NCBI GenBank assembly: GCA_009760855.2
Contig: WPIO01000016.1
Coordinates: 2,992,001 to 3,056,000, forward strand
DNA from: Cristatella mucedo
Taxonomy: Eukaryota; Bryozoa; Phylactolaemata; Cristatellidae
Direction of reading: 5' to 3'
DNA length: 64,000 nt
Below the pieces are notes generated by a model. The model saw nothing but the letters and a program-made list of their open reading frames with translations, was not told the DNA's origin and made no database searches. Positions 21,445 to 32,819 of this stretch are shown here, in pieces; within the stretch, counting starts at the first letter, position 1; every line of letters starts with the position of its first letter. The position numbers were made by a program, and so were the translations under genes.

Positions 21445-22430
21445 GTTCACTAAAGCAGATTTGGAGGTTATTTCATCTCTTCTCATGGGTAAACCCAGTG
21501 TGATTCAGAGATTGAAAAGGCGGACTCTCAAAATTGGCTTTGCAAGCACATCTCCTATCGAATCAGCTCGAAATCTAGGTGTCATATTCCAAAGCGACCT
21601 CTCGTTACACGACCATATCAGCTTCACAGTCAAATCTGCCTATTTTCAGCTTCATAACATTGTTAAAATTCGGGCTTGTTTAAATAAGGATACAACGTCC
21701 AAGTTGGTCCATGCATTTGTGACATGTCTCGACTTCTGCAAGTTGCTGCATACTGGCCTACCAGCATGTGCGATCAGGCGACTGCAGCTGGTGCAAAACT
21801 CGGCAGCTAGGCTTGTATTTCGTGAGCGTGGTAGTTGTTACATTACTTCTCTTCTCGCCGACCTGCACTGGCTACCATTCAAGCAACGGATTGACTTCAA
21901 GGTTTTTTCGCTCACCTTTAGGTCCCTTTATTCTATGGCTCCAGCCTATGTGTCAGATATACTACCCCATCAGGCCAAGCATCGTACCACCCGCTTTTCG
22001 GAATCCAACAGTCTGGAAATACCTCGTACAAACCTTAAATCCTCTGGAGACCGTGCATTTAGTTCGTATGCTCCCAAAGCCTGGAACTCCCTCCCGACCT
22101 TCGTCAGAACATCCCCTGACCTGACCACATTTAAAAAGAGCTTATAGACAGACCTATTTAGGACAGCATTTCGTGGGTCCTTGTGATTCGTCCTTCATGT
22201 GCTTATGCGTGCTGACACTGTGCATGCTGCCACTAACCACATTTGCATGCTGACGCTGTGCATGTCACCCCTAACCATGTTATTCATTTTTTTTGTTTTT
22301 CATGCATGGTTTCACTTACCATTCAATTGCATTTCCCTTTGCAGCAAATGTAAAGCGCCTAGAAAGACATTGAGTTTTCTGAGGGCGCTTTATTAAGTGC
22401 ATTATTATAGTTATCACTATTATTATGTAG
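21445..22430 (+). repeat. LINE-A copy with long C-terminal frame and 3' end
   Basis: A 228-codon frame (21461-22147) contains RNLGVIFQSDLSLHDHI, ITSLLADLHWLPFKQRIDF, MAPAYVSDILPHQ and APKAWNSLPTFVR, the conserved C-terminal region of CR1/L2-type LINE proteins. A non-coding tail follows, ending AAGCGCCTAGAAAG, GAGGGCGCTTTATTAAGTGC and (ATTAT)n. It is 5'-truncated just after the RT active site and is one of the best-preserved LINE-A 3' regions. Confidence 0.92.
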
Positions 22431-22546
22431 CTTGGGGCAGTACTACGTAGGAAATTGTATTGATTATTGAAAACAAAATTTAGCGAGACCTTTTTCAAGT
22501 ATTTTTTCACTAAAAATAATGAATACCCAAATTCATAAGCTTCAAA

Positions 22547-22578
22547 CCACACGCAATGATTTCTATCATTGCGTGTGG
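22547..22578. other. Perfect 14-bp inverted repeat, 4-nt loop
   Basis: Left arm CCACACGCAATGAT (22547-22560), loop TTCT, right arm ATCATTGCGTGTGG (22565-22578). No T-run follows and no mobile element boundary is obvious. Confidence 0.95.
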
Positions 22579-22964
22579 CCCCACTCGTGGCCGACTGGCT
22601 ATTACTAGTTCGGATAACGGCAATAAACGTGCTCGGCACTTAATCCTTACCTTGCAATTGCGGCCAATAAATGAGACGTATTGTTTCGCATGATTTTAAC
22701 AGGCCCTTCCTGTATTACAGAACTTAGAAATGTCTGTCGAATCTCACACATAATGGGGATTACCTTCTTGAGGAACAAAGCGTCTGATCGATAAAATCAA
22801 TTTATCTTTTGCCATGTTCTCCAGAGGTTTTCATCACCAGGTTAGCGAAATTCTTAGGTGCCGATGGTTTTTTGATTGTCTAAGAGAATATACCACCTTA
22901 AATAATTGAATTTATTACACTGGTCAACAAATATTTACAAAAGTAACTTTACAGAAACAAACTA

Positions 22965-24935
22965 GTCAATTCTTGTTAATTGTTTTGTGGTCAACACGAG
23001 TATGACCATTAAATTTCAAAATTGGCTTTACTTGTTTAAATCTACAATAAATCGATGTTTAAATCACGAAACGCATGCCAATAGTAAAAGCCTTACGGTT
23101 AATACCTGCAAAACAATAAGTCACACAGTACTTTCTAGAACTATTTTCCTGTCTCTTGTACAGCTATTCGGTAGCATCTCTGTGGAGTGTCCACCAGTAA
23201 TCAGACAGCATTGTGATAGACCATTTCCCTGGTAACTTTATTCTTCTTTTGAGATATATTTATGAAAAATTTGCCATGTCTTTCACAAATCATACTACAG
23301 TTTTCATAGAAGATATCTAAATGGTAATGAAGAAAGTGAATCTTTAGAGACATATTGCAACCAAACTTCCGACACTACATCAGCATCAGTCTTTTACAAG
23401 TTCGTAGTAGTTGTCTGCCCTAACGTTCATGAAAAGATATGAAGAATCTAGGCCAAGAGCATTCCATGCTTATTTCGCATCACTCTGGAACAAGTTTTTC
23501 ACTCCGGTATCAAAAATGCAGCGAAGTCCGGTCTATGGCATTCGCGAAGTTCTTTGTCGAATCTAGTTTCATGTGATTGGGTGGTAGCCGGATTATGCGA
23601 GCCTCGAGCTGGGTGCTGGATGCTGGATAATCTTGTCTGAATTTGCTATACTTTGTCTGCGAGTCTATTCCTTCTGCGACTAGTGCAGTTCACGTGCTCG
23701 GCTATCCCGCTTACGTAAGAAGCACATATATTTTGCATATCCCTGCTGCAGCTCAAATAAAGCAATTACCTTCAAATAACCACAGAAGTGCTAGCTTTTA
23801 CTCGTTATACTCAATGGAATGTAGTAGATGCTTTAAGTTACCTTATGTCTCTTTTACGTGGACAACATGCGCTGCTGAAATAGATGGAAGACGGTTTTGA
23901 TTGTACAAAAGCACAGCCTTAAGACTCAGCTTTGAAGAGTCTATAAGTAGTCTCCTTTCTTGTGGCTCACGAGTCATTTGCAAGACGTTAATAAGGCCGT
24001 TAGCATTGGAACTGAATATCGTTTCCTTTAATTGCTGAAGAAAGGCTTCAAGTGCAGGTGGAACTTGCGATTTAGAGTAGTTGCGCCATGTTTTTTGTGA
24101 AAATTCCATAGTTGGAGTCTTTATCCTAGATACTCTGCCTTGCTCTGGGGTAAGTACAAATCATGAACTAGGTCATTTATTCTTTCGGTGTTATTCTATG
24201 TTGACTTGGTGATGCCCCACAGTGGAAATCGGGATCACTGCACGCTGATGCAACCAGGATAAGAACATTTCGGTTAACCCCTGTCCTCATCAGATGAATC
24301 AAGAGAACATTCTGCTAGAGTATCTTGAAGGGGAAGTCCGTCGCCATGTGGAACTGGTTTCAATCCAGATGAAATGTTTGGGCAGATTAGTCTCAACTTC
24401 TTTCGCTTTGTTATTTGGCCGAAAAGAGAAGGAACTAGGCAGAAGTAATAGTCGTGTATGTGGTTGCTTGGCTCTCTCCTCACCATGGGGACTGCAAATG
24501 GCACTGACGGCCTAATGCAATTCAACCACTGTGAAGGCGGTGCTCATGTAGCACACCTTATATGCCAGAACAAGGCTGCTGTTTGTTACCAACCTTGCAT
24601 CCGAAGTAAAGATACTATGCTTTCTTCACTTGAGAAGTGATACCTCTTTTCTGGACGGCAAACGTCACTTCCCACAAATATAGCAAAACCTGTAAACATT
24701 ATTAACACACTTTCGAGGCATTTCGTTTTTTTGTACATCAATAGATAAAATAATTACAGTTTCACGTTACAGCAGGTTAAATTCTCTTGCAAAAAGTCTG
24801 AAATATTTTAACTACTCATCCTTTCCGACTGGGATTTATGACGTTGGTTAACTCCAGCACAGCAGCAGCCGCCTGGCCCTAGCCTAGACAAAATTTATTG
24901 CATTGCATCAGGGAATAATGCAATCAACTGTGGAT
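22965..24935 (-). mobile_element. Element C copy 1: relic of an uncharacterised repeat-encoded protein
   Basis: It aligns over about 1.9 kb with 49995-51977 on the same strand. On the minus strand, from its 5' side, it encodes REPSNHIHDYYFC and a PNISSGLKPVPHGDGLPL block with acidic residues (24525-24274). Next comes LINVLQMTREPQE and DSSKLSLKAVLLYNQN (24109-23843), then a decayed C-terminal region. I recognise these blocks as resembling a widespread, unnamed protein of invertebrate genomes that behaves like a repeat. That assignment is from memory of its motifs. Frames are broken. Confidence 0.6.
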
Positions 24936-25502
24936 GATTCGTGCTTAGCAGCAGTATGCATCACGATGTTATATTCCAGCAGTCTAGACTTATTTAGGAT
25001 GCTGCTGCACTTTACACGGTGAAACACAGGAAAAAACTAAATGAAATATTTTCTTAAGGATAGCCAATAAATAGTTTTATGGTTTTATTCGTGTCCAGCA
25101 CCTAGATGCTACTGATCATGAATTTTAAGTCAGTAAAGATATTAATGCTGACAGGTCATATAAATGAAGTAATAACTTAGAGTCGGATTTTCATAGTAAA
25201 AGCTAGCCTTCATTTTGTCCACATCGAAAGAATTAATTGCTTTGACAGTAAATGTGATTTAATCAACTATTCTAGCTGAATGCTTTATGTTGATGTGTTG
25301 ATTTTGACGTAGAAATAGAGAATTAATTCTAACCTTGAATAGGTCGACCAATTATTTGTCTTTCTTCATCCCGATTAAAAATTGCTCGAATCAAAAAGAA
25401 TGCTAGCAAATTTAGACTCATTAGTTACAACGAAAAAGTTTTGCTAATCGCTTCCACCGACCACCAAAGTAAGCGTCATATTTTAATCTATTTAAAATTT
25501 AG

Positions 25503-25627
25503 ATGGGATGGTGTTAGTCAAAATTTCACAGTCATCGCATCAACTCTTGCCGTCGTGGTGTGGCAGACAACCTGCGTCGTTGAAAGCAACGGATTTTCAA
25601 TTGAGTACCAGGAAATACAAAATCCAG
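25503..25627 (+). CDS. CUB domain 3, second-half exon
   Basis: After ATTTAAAATTTAG, one base completes Ser (TC|A), then 41 codons and a final G before GTTAGT. The translation runs WDGVSQNFTVIA, LAVVVWQTTCVVES and NGFSIEYQEIQNP, matching CUB closing strands with the NGF motif. The usual Cys4 near the start is absent and a cysteine appears mid-exon instead (TTC). Length and phase fit the first-half exon at 19973, 5.3 kb upstream. The donor and acceptor are weaker than most in this gene. Confidence 0.72.
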
Positions 25628-26198
25628 GTTAGTAGAGATTCGGAAAAGCAAGCAGCTATTTTACTGTTGTCCTCGCATCGCAAATTTATGACAGAATATA
25701 ATATGATAATTACGCTGTAGATTCCCTTAGCAAATTTTAAAAAATCGATCTAAACTCAGGCGATAATGCTGCCTTTATGACCGAAGAATAACGGCCATTG
25801 ACTTTTGCTTTTCACTTAGAATATATTTAAGTAAACTATCTTACGCTATCAGTTATTTTGTATTTCGTCAGTTCTGGCTCGAAGATAATTGGGGCACCGA
25901 AATGCCGCTTGTCACACTGATTGCAGTGATGCATCAACTGATTTGGCATCGAGATGGCATTCCGGTTAGTCAGCCTAAAAGCACCCGACGCCAATGTGTC
26001 GCTCGCACGTTTTTGGTTGCTTGACCGAGATTTATTTCAGGCAAACATAGAGTCAATGCGACAGGCCGCATAAGTGACTTTTAGTTGTGTCTTGCCGTAG
26101 CTAGCGCGTATGTGCAAACGCATCAAACTCTTTCCTCGTGGCGTCCTGCGTTTGTGCAAGCGCCCAGCAGTAATGTGTCTACTTGCGCTCCTTTGTAG
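25628..26198 (+). other. Intron between CUB3 and CUB4
   Basis: 571 bp, AT-rich on the left. No repeat or RNA gene recognised. Confidence 0.7.
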
Positions 26199-26430
26199 GC
26201 GTCTATCGCAGCTCACTGAGCAGCCGTGGAAGCGTGACGCCGTTTAACTATCCGTTTGCCTGCGCGAGCGGAGAAATATATGAATGGTATTTCAAGGCTT
26301 CCGCAGAACACACAGCACTGCTGTCGTTTGTTGGCCTGACGTCTGGAAAATTGGAATGCGGCAGCGATAGCGTATCCATAGACGGAGTGTTGGAAGTAAA
26401 CGGACAGATCCACTTCCTGAGTCTAGAAAG
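26199..26430 (+). CDS. CUB domain 4, first-half exon
   Basis: After GCTCCTTTGTAG: two bases, 76 codons, AG end before GTGCGT. The translation is (G)VYRSSLSSRGSV, TPFNYPFACASGE, YEWYFKA, TALLSFVGL and LECGSDSVSIDG. The TPFNYP segment and the CGSDSVSI strand identify the fold. Val stands where Cys1 should be and Glu where Cys2 should be (YEW), so the first disulfide is gone, while Cys3 is present. An extra Cys lies in FACAS. It pairs with the exon at 30749. Confidence 0.83.
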
Positions 26431-26624
26431 GTGCGTACATGATTGAAAAATTCTAAGAAAACTTAGAGAGCGTCGAAAGATTCGGTGCATAATTTCCAGC
26501 CCACGCAGCTTCCAATCGGCGTGAAATTCAACTGCAAGCGAGGAACCTTAAAGGTGGTGCACGATGAGTTCAGCACATGTGTGACGAAAATTCTTAGTGA
26601 AAAAACCTCCACAGAGTGAGCTCA

Positions 26625-27035
26625 CATAAAATAATAATAATAATGCACTTGATAAAGCGCCCTCAGAGAACCTAATCTCTTTCTAGGCGCTTTACATTTG
26701 CTGCAAAGTGAAATGCAATTGAATGGTAAGGAAAATCATGCTTGAAAAACAAACAACACGAATAACATGGTTAGAGGTGACATGCACAGGGTCAGCATGC
26801 AAATGTGGTTAGTGTCAGCATGCATAGTGTCAGCACGAATAAGCACACGAAGGATGAATCACAGGGACCCACTAAATGTTGTCCTAAATAGGTGTGTTTT
26901 AAAGTTCTTTTTAAATGCGGTCAATGCAGGGGATGTTCTGACGCAGGTCGGGAGGGAGTTCCAGGTTTTGGGAGCATACGAAATAAATGCAATCTCCAAA
27001 GGATTTGAGGTTTGTGCGACTTATTTGTAATTGAA
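26625..27035 (-). repeat. LINE-A 3' fragment
   Basis: (AAT)n, then GCACTTGATAAAGCGCCCTC, the complete non-coding end and the RTNLKSFG to KAW coding block on the minus strand. Cut off near 27035, after the GTCTCCAAAGGATTTGAGGTTTG-like landmark. Confidence 0.9.
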
Positions 27036-27509
27036 GGTAATCAATCGCCGACAGATTTCAAGTTGGAGCGAGGAATGGTTGTGGGACTGGTCGCCACTGA
27101 GCGGGTCACCTGATATCACATTGGACAAGCGAGGCGATAGGACACGTATGCCGGCACATATGTGAGCCAAGCGAGCCATAGATAGCCGTCGGTGGTGCTG
27201 TCTGACGCTGGAGCTCCGGCAGGTGGCTCCATCGGATCGCGTCGGCAACAGAAAGTAGAATAGTGCCTTCCGGAATTAGTTTGGACTTCTCGCCGGCCGC
27301 TGCACGGGCTTCTTAAGAGCTTTCTGCTCTGTGCTCGGCTGCTGCCCGGCTACAGGATACCATTGAGCATGCAGGCAAGTTGATTGGTTCCGTGCAATCG
27401 TTGTATCTGCGATACTTAGAAAGCATGGGACCTTGCTGTGAGTGCACCGTCTACCTGGGCCCACAGCCGCAGTCGGCCAACCAGAATTTTGGTTGGATCA
27501 CGTTAGTCC

Positions 27510-27690
27510 GCAATTGAAGACCAAAGACGGGATGTAGTGGGATCTTCTGCTGGAGAGTTCTTTTAATTCGATGTAGCAGCAGCATCCACTTCGTAGAAGA
27601 CGACTCGATGCTTGCTTTAGTCGAAGGCGGCTTATGGAGGTATGAATATGTGCAACCGTTTCCAGCGAAGATGTCGGCGAACCTATCAGC
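27510..27690 (-). repeat. LINE-B-like fragment, degenerate
   Basis: TTTAGTCGAAGGCGGCTTA and the following bases parallel 15770-15830 in the long LINE-B copy, in the same orientation, with a poorer match to the left. Confidence 0.45.
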
Positions 27691-28049
27691 ACACAAGCAG
27701 TTAACATCCGGGTTGTTGAACCACACATACTGTAAAAAATACTTGCCAAAACCTCAATCTGTCCAATCGTCCTCCTCAAGGTTTGGAGCAGCTTCCTAAA
27801 TCTGCTTGTTAAAATCTAATAAGTAACTGAAAGATATATGGTTTCTTCTTCGTTATCAGATGTTACTCCGTGAGGAGAGCATTCAGCAGGTCAGGACCCA
27901 GCCTAGCCGGTGAGCCTTACCGCGTTACAGCCATTGTGTCACAGCCAACCGAACCTAGCCTGGGAAAAAGCTTGAATTAAGCTTGATAACTCTGGGAACA
28001 GTTCAGTCCGCTCATGTTTTCACTTCGAGAAGCGCTGCAGCAAAATTGC

Positions 28050-28400
28050 TTCGACTACTAACGATGGTCACATTCTCCATCGTGTGACCACAAAGAATGT
28101 CCGCTCTACAGACCTTGTGCTACAAAGAATGTCCGCTCTACAGACCTTGTGCTGACCCTCTCTGATCATTGCCGAGCGTCGTTTGCGTTTTTTGTACGTC
28201 ACATGGGTACGGGAAGCATCGAGAGTGTACAGCAACGTAACTGATAAAGCATTGACTCTTGAGACATTTTTTAAGGCGTTTGCTATGCAGGTCTTTTTGG
28301 CGTACATCCAGACTCAACTGACAGCCTCAATATTCTCAACGACGCAGTAAAATCGCCTTTAAGGATTACCCTCAACAGGGCAGGCTCTGCTAAAGATTTC
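28050..28400 (+). repeat. LINE-B-like endonuclease fragment with internal duplication
   Basis: The plus strand reads STDLVLTLSDHCRASFAFF and then ESVQQRN, comparable to the LTLSDHFSVSFTV to EFAKRRN part of the long LINE-B copy. A 32-bp exact tandem duplication (28090-28121, 28122-28153) disrupts the frame. Confidence 0.6.
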
Positions 28401-29169
28401 TGTGTACGTAATCTTTGTAATACCAAAGATCCATCCACCAAAAACTCGTAGAAAATCTTAATGCAAAATGCAGGCGTGAATGCCTCTTTTAAAAAAATGG
28501 TCCGATGCTCATGTAACCAGGTTCAAAGATTGCGCGGTTGTAAAATCCCCAAAGCTTAGAAAAGCCAGAGCTTCCTTAGTGGTTTCATAAAATACAGTCG
28601 TCCCAACCTCGCCACTGTCAAATTTAAAAGATGGCGAAAAGGTGCTTGTAAATTCGCGGTTGTCACCTACTCACAGGATCTTGACTGTAGGGCTTGTAAG
28701 TTTTCCATACGTCTTTTTTAACAAACGTAATTGCTTGTGCCTCCATTAACCAAGCTTTAGCTAATGCAAGCTTTGAGTCTTAACACGCGAACTCCATTGA
28801 GAGATTGTAAGAGTTTTTCAGAAAGAGGCGTATGACTATTATGCTCAGTAAAACAAGCTCGGCTTCTGAAGACCTATAACTGTACATGCCTTTTTGAGGT
28901 ATTCTTCAGCCAACGTTTGAGCTTGAAAAATCACGATTGATTAAGTCACGATTGATTACCCGCCACATCTAGAACATATACTTCGGAAGCAAAGCTTCGA
29001 AGATGGGAGTGCAGCTTCCGGTTTCCGGACAACGACTCCATCTACCGCAATACCAGCCGGTGCAGAGGACTTTATGTTTTTTGATTGACTTCCTGAAAAT
29101 TTTGAGCCAGCATATTCGATTATATCACTAGCATACTCAACTTTCTTTGAACCCGCAAGATTATTTATA

Positions 29170-30240
29170 CTCACCTAAAACCTCTCTCAAAATTGGCTCT
29201 TCCAGCATATCTCCTGTTGAATCTGCATGAAATCTAGGTGCCGTGTTCCAACGTGACCTTTCAACTGACGACCACGTCAGCTCCACAGTCAAGTCTGCTT
29301 ACTTTCGGCTACATAACCTTACTCAAACTCTGGCTTGTTTAGATAGGGATACCACATCTAAGTTTGTCCGTGCATTTGTGACATTCCCTCTTGACTTCTG
29401 CTATTTATTTCTTGCTGGCCTACCGGCATGTGTAATCAGGCGCTGACAGCTGGTGCAGAACCCTGGTGCTAGGCTTGTCCGTGATGGTACACTAGGTAAC
29501 GCGGTGGCTTTCACGACCTCGGTCCTGAGGTAGCGGGTTTGATTCCTGCGGTGGATGATCCTTTATCGATACTGCAAGCGGAGGTGATAGCCGTAAAGGC
29601 TCTCCTGTTGCTATGCAAAAAGAGTCTGTTTAATCAGCTAGGATTTATTTTTATTTTTAGTCTGTTGTGAGCGTCGCCGTTGCCACATCGCACCGTTTCT
29701 CACTGTCCTGCGAATACTACCAGTCCAGCCACGCATTGACTTCAAGGTTTTGTCACTCATTTGTAGGTCCCTTCATTATTTGGCTCCAGCCTACCTATCA
29801 GATCTACTCCCCCACCGGGCCGAGCATCGTACCACCACAATTTCGGAAACTAACTGTCTACCTATATCTCGTACAAACCTTAAATCCTTTGGAGACAGTG
29901 CCTTTAGTTCGTATTCTCCAAAAGCCTGGACTCACTTGCGAATTGCTTCACGATATCCCCTGACTTGACCACACGTAAAAAGAAACAACAAAACGAACCA
30001 TTTATCGCAGCATTTATTCAGTGCCTGTTATCTGTCCGTGACGTGATCGTGCGTTCTGACACTGTGCATGCTGACTCTGCATGACACCCTTAACCGGGTT
30101 ACTTTCCTGTTGTTTATTGAGCATGCTACAACTCACCATTCAATAGTGATTCCTTTGCAGCAGACTTAAAGTGCCTAGAAAGAGATTGAGCTATCTGTGG
30201 GTGCTACATCAAATGTAATATTACTGTTATTATTATAAAT
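29170..30240 (+). repeat. LINE-A 3' copy split by a SINE
   Basis: LSTDDHVSSTVKSAYFRLHN and a decayed LPACVIRR block, then a foreign segment at 29487-29673, then MAPAYLSD-like and KAW coding, the non-coding end and a tail to about 30240. Several in-frame stops. Confidence 0.82.
29487..29673 (+). mobile_element. tRNA-like SINE inserted in LINE-A
   Basis: Foreign to LINE-A. The head TAGGTAACGCGGTGGC resembles an A box and GCGGGTTTGATTCCTGC a B box, about 40 bp apart. The segment ends in a (TTTTTA)n-like run. Flanks CGTGA and TGTGAG look like a short target duplication. It differs from the LINE-A-tailed SINE type. Boundaries are accurate to a few bases only. Confidence 0.55.
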
Positions 30241-30748
30241 AATTAATACGCAAGGATCGACTGAAAAATCGTCTAGAGTATTCATCGGGTGTTTTTTTAT
30301 TTAGTTGATGCCTAAACCTAACTTTAGTCAGTCTGTCAGAATATAGTAGCGGCAGGTGCTTAATTCTACACATCAGAAAAGTATGAATACGGTACGTTTG
30401 GATGCTACTTCGATGTTCCATTATGGATACCCACAACTGGACATCGTGAATTTTCTGTTACTCAAATGTAATTTGGAATTGGGCAACTGTATGTAGAATC
30501 ATTAGTATTACAAGTCGCTTGGTGCTGACTATATGAGCCGTTATTTTGTCGTCGAGCATAGAGGAAGAAGGCTTGTAAATTGGCTAGCGAGAAATTCCTC
30601 TAAAGACACCGTAGTTTCGTCGGAATCGAGTTTCGTTTACAATCCGCCGCAGCCAAACCGGGGCAACGTGATCAGGAGCGAAGCTATTGATTTGAAATCA
30701 TGACAAGAGACACTCTGTCCTTATTATCGAGCAAATTGTGTTTTTCAG

Positions 30749-30867
30749 CCCCTGCTGGAACGATGCACCAGCAATTATTTTAGCGAGTCAAAGTGTCAGG
30801 GTGACCTTCGCGAGCAACATGGGGACGCGAGAACGGCAGCCTTTTCGTCTAGACTTCGATTCGACAG
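30749..30867 (+). CDS. CUB domain 4, second-half exon
   Basis: After GTGTTTTTCAG: one base completes Ser (AG|C), 39 codons, and a final G before GTAAGA. The translation is PCWNDAPAIILAS, SVRVTFASNMG and FRLDFDST. PCW supplies Cys4 in the normal place and VRVTFASN is a typical CUB strand. With the first half it gives a domain with only the second disulfide. Strong splice sites at both ends. Confidence 0.87.
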
Positions 30868-31185
30868 GTAAGATAACTGTTATTGATATGAGAGAACAAC
30901 GGTGATCATGCAAATGTGATTCTGCTGGTGGCTTTTAATCATCTTGCACTAGCGTAATACCTAGGTCAATGAAGAATTTTGGCTAATTCAAGCTTTTCAC
31001 CGCCTTTGACGTCCTCTGATCAGTCATGCAAGACTATCATTTGTTCATTTGTACTAATAAAATACGCCAGTGACTCTGGAGCCCTATTTTAGTGTCCCGT
31101 TGAATCCACGACTACCACAAGTTTTAAATTTGAAAATAGTTATTTACGAATGTAATTTATTCGCGCGCCCTAGATTTTCTTAACT

Positions 31186-31455
31186 ATGAAATGTAATGTA
31201 TCTCCGTCTGTAACTCCACAAAGTCATACAGACCACGTGGGCGTTACGCAGGAGTTTTGTATAGCGCCTAAGCGGCTTTCGGTACGCATTTGGTAGCCAA
31301 AAGGCTTCGTCTCACGCAAAAAAGATAAAGTGGGAAGCATAGCAGAGTCAGGAGAGCAGTTGAGGTAGTGAGGAGCATGGAAGTAGCAGCTCAGGACCGC
31401 TGAAAAGGATGAGCCATAGTCGGCAGTAGGAGAGTAGTTGTCGTTGCGTAAGAAT
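31186..31455 (-). repeat. LINE-B 3' fragment (B4)
   Basis: AATGTAATGTATCTCCGTC tail, then the C-terminal coding block on the minus strand. 5'-truncated at about 31455. Confidence 0.85.
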
Positions 31456-31659
31456 AGCGTGAGCAGTGCAACATATCGTGACTTTATTGGGTCGGTAAAA
31501 ATTCAAAAGAACTTTTCAAAATAAAATATTGCTTTGCATCTCTAGGTAATAAACTGATCCCGCAAACAGAGATACTGAAAATTGAGTCATTCCGGCCTCA
31601 ACATACAGGAGCAGCGGCTGCTCATAACGATAGGTTTTATAGTTTAATTATTGGCATAT

Positions 31660-31945
31660 AATAATTTTGTTACATTTAATGTAGCACTCTCAAAGAACTC
31701 AATCTCTCTCGAGGAAATTTACCCTTGCTGCAAAGGAAGCACGACAAAAAACGCTTGTAGCACTTGGCGTCGGAGAAATATGAATTTAAGTTTACGCCTA
31801 GGAAAGATATTTGTCCTGTACACAATGAGGAGGTAGGTAGCTCGATAACTTTTTGACATAAGCCCTTCCTTTACAGCAAATGTACAGCACCAGCAACGAG
31901 ATTGAGTTCTCTGTAGGCACTTTATTAAATGTATTGTTATTATGC
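31660..31945. repeat. Inverted pair of LINE-A tails
   Basis: The left piece (31660-31760) is minus: GTAGCACTCTCAAAGAACTC. The right piece (31855-31945) is plus: TTTACAGCAAATGTACAGCA and GTAGGCACTTTATTAAATG. Both are short and diverged, with about 95 bp of unassigned sequence between them. Confidence 0.7.
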
Positions 31946-31959
31946 ATCAGGTTATAGCC

Positions 31960-32160
31960 GTCCAAAGTATTTTGCGATTCTGGCCGGGTCCAGCGGCGAA
32001 GCCGGCGGGGCAGAAAACATGTCCCCCCTCTTATCTTGGGACAGCGATCTGGGACTCCTCCTATTCCTACGTCCCCGTGTCTGTCACCAACGGAGAACTT
32101 GCGTTTTTGTTCTGTTCAGCGATTAACCGCCGAGTTCGTGTCAACTTGTCAATGGAATTT
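31960..32160 (+). other. GC-rich open stretch, possible exon or CUB relic
   Basis: One frame reads CPPSYLGTAIWDSS, VPVSVTNGELAFLF and NRRVRVNLSMEF before a stop. Its end vaguely resembles a CUB second half, but I find no acceptor/donor pair giving phase 2 in and phase 1 out, and the neighbouring CUBs are complete without it. No firm call. Confidence 0.2.
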
Positions 32161-32819
32161 TAAGGCATTATTTATCATTAATTGTGGGTAGGGACCCGCT
32201 TAATTCCCTTTATACAGTTCCCTTTCTACAGTCTCTTTATACTATTTCCTTTAACAGCTTTTATTGACACCGAATATTTGACCGCCAGTCTTACGAAGGC
32301 TGAGTACCTCTCAAGGTCCAAGCTTGTTTGACATAAGAGAGACGATGAAGCCAAAAAATGTAGAGTTTTGATGCTGAGAATTCACAATTTAATCTTTTAC
32401 GAAATCGCTTAAAATAAAGCTAAGTATAAAATTCCATTACTAAGAAAATCTACTCGATATGAAATTAGTCCAGGTAAATCATTTTGCGTATCACTAAGTT
32501 CCGCGGACATCGATTCTCTTGCAGTGAGTTGCAAAGCACACAGCAAGAGATTTATTTTTCTTAAGAGTGCTACATCAAAGGCGCATCTTTAATTATTGTT
32601 GTTATAAGTTCCGCGAAGCTTTCTCTCGGCCACGGGGTAAATTTTATTTTGATTCCTAAAAGTAGTTTTCGTGCTCACATTTGCATGATTCCGCGCATGT
32701 TATGCAAAGGTTTTCTTACTTATCGGTTGCCCTGGGATTCTTATTGAGTGCTTTTGTGATTTTACGTGGGACGTGTTGGTGCATGCTTTTCTAACCGTTT
32801 AATTTACTTGCATTTAATT

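Larger units (their letters stand above)
20205..25502 (+). other. Intron within CUB3
   Basis: 5.3 kb. Contents in order: LINE-A tail (20425-20515), the exon relic (20545-20685), opposed LINE-A copies (20685-21415 minus, 21445-22430 plus), a perfect hairpin (22547-22578) and Element C copy 1 (22965-24935). The stretches 22580-22960 and 24936-25490 hold nothing I recognise. Confidence 0.75.
26431..30748 (+). other. Intron within CUB4
   Basis: 4.3 kb. LINE-A (26625-27035 minus), LINE-B-like pieces (27510-27690 minus, 28050-28400 plus), and LINE-A with a SINE inside it (29170-30240). 27036-27509, 28401-29169 and 30241-30748 hold nothing I can name. A minus-strand frame at 28956-29174 is unrecognised. 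27890-27970 resembles one end of the GC-rich insertion at 60856. Confidence 0.75.
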
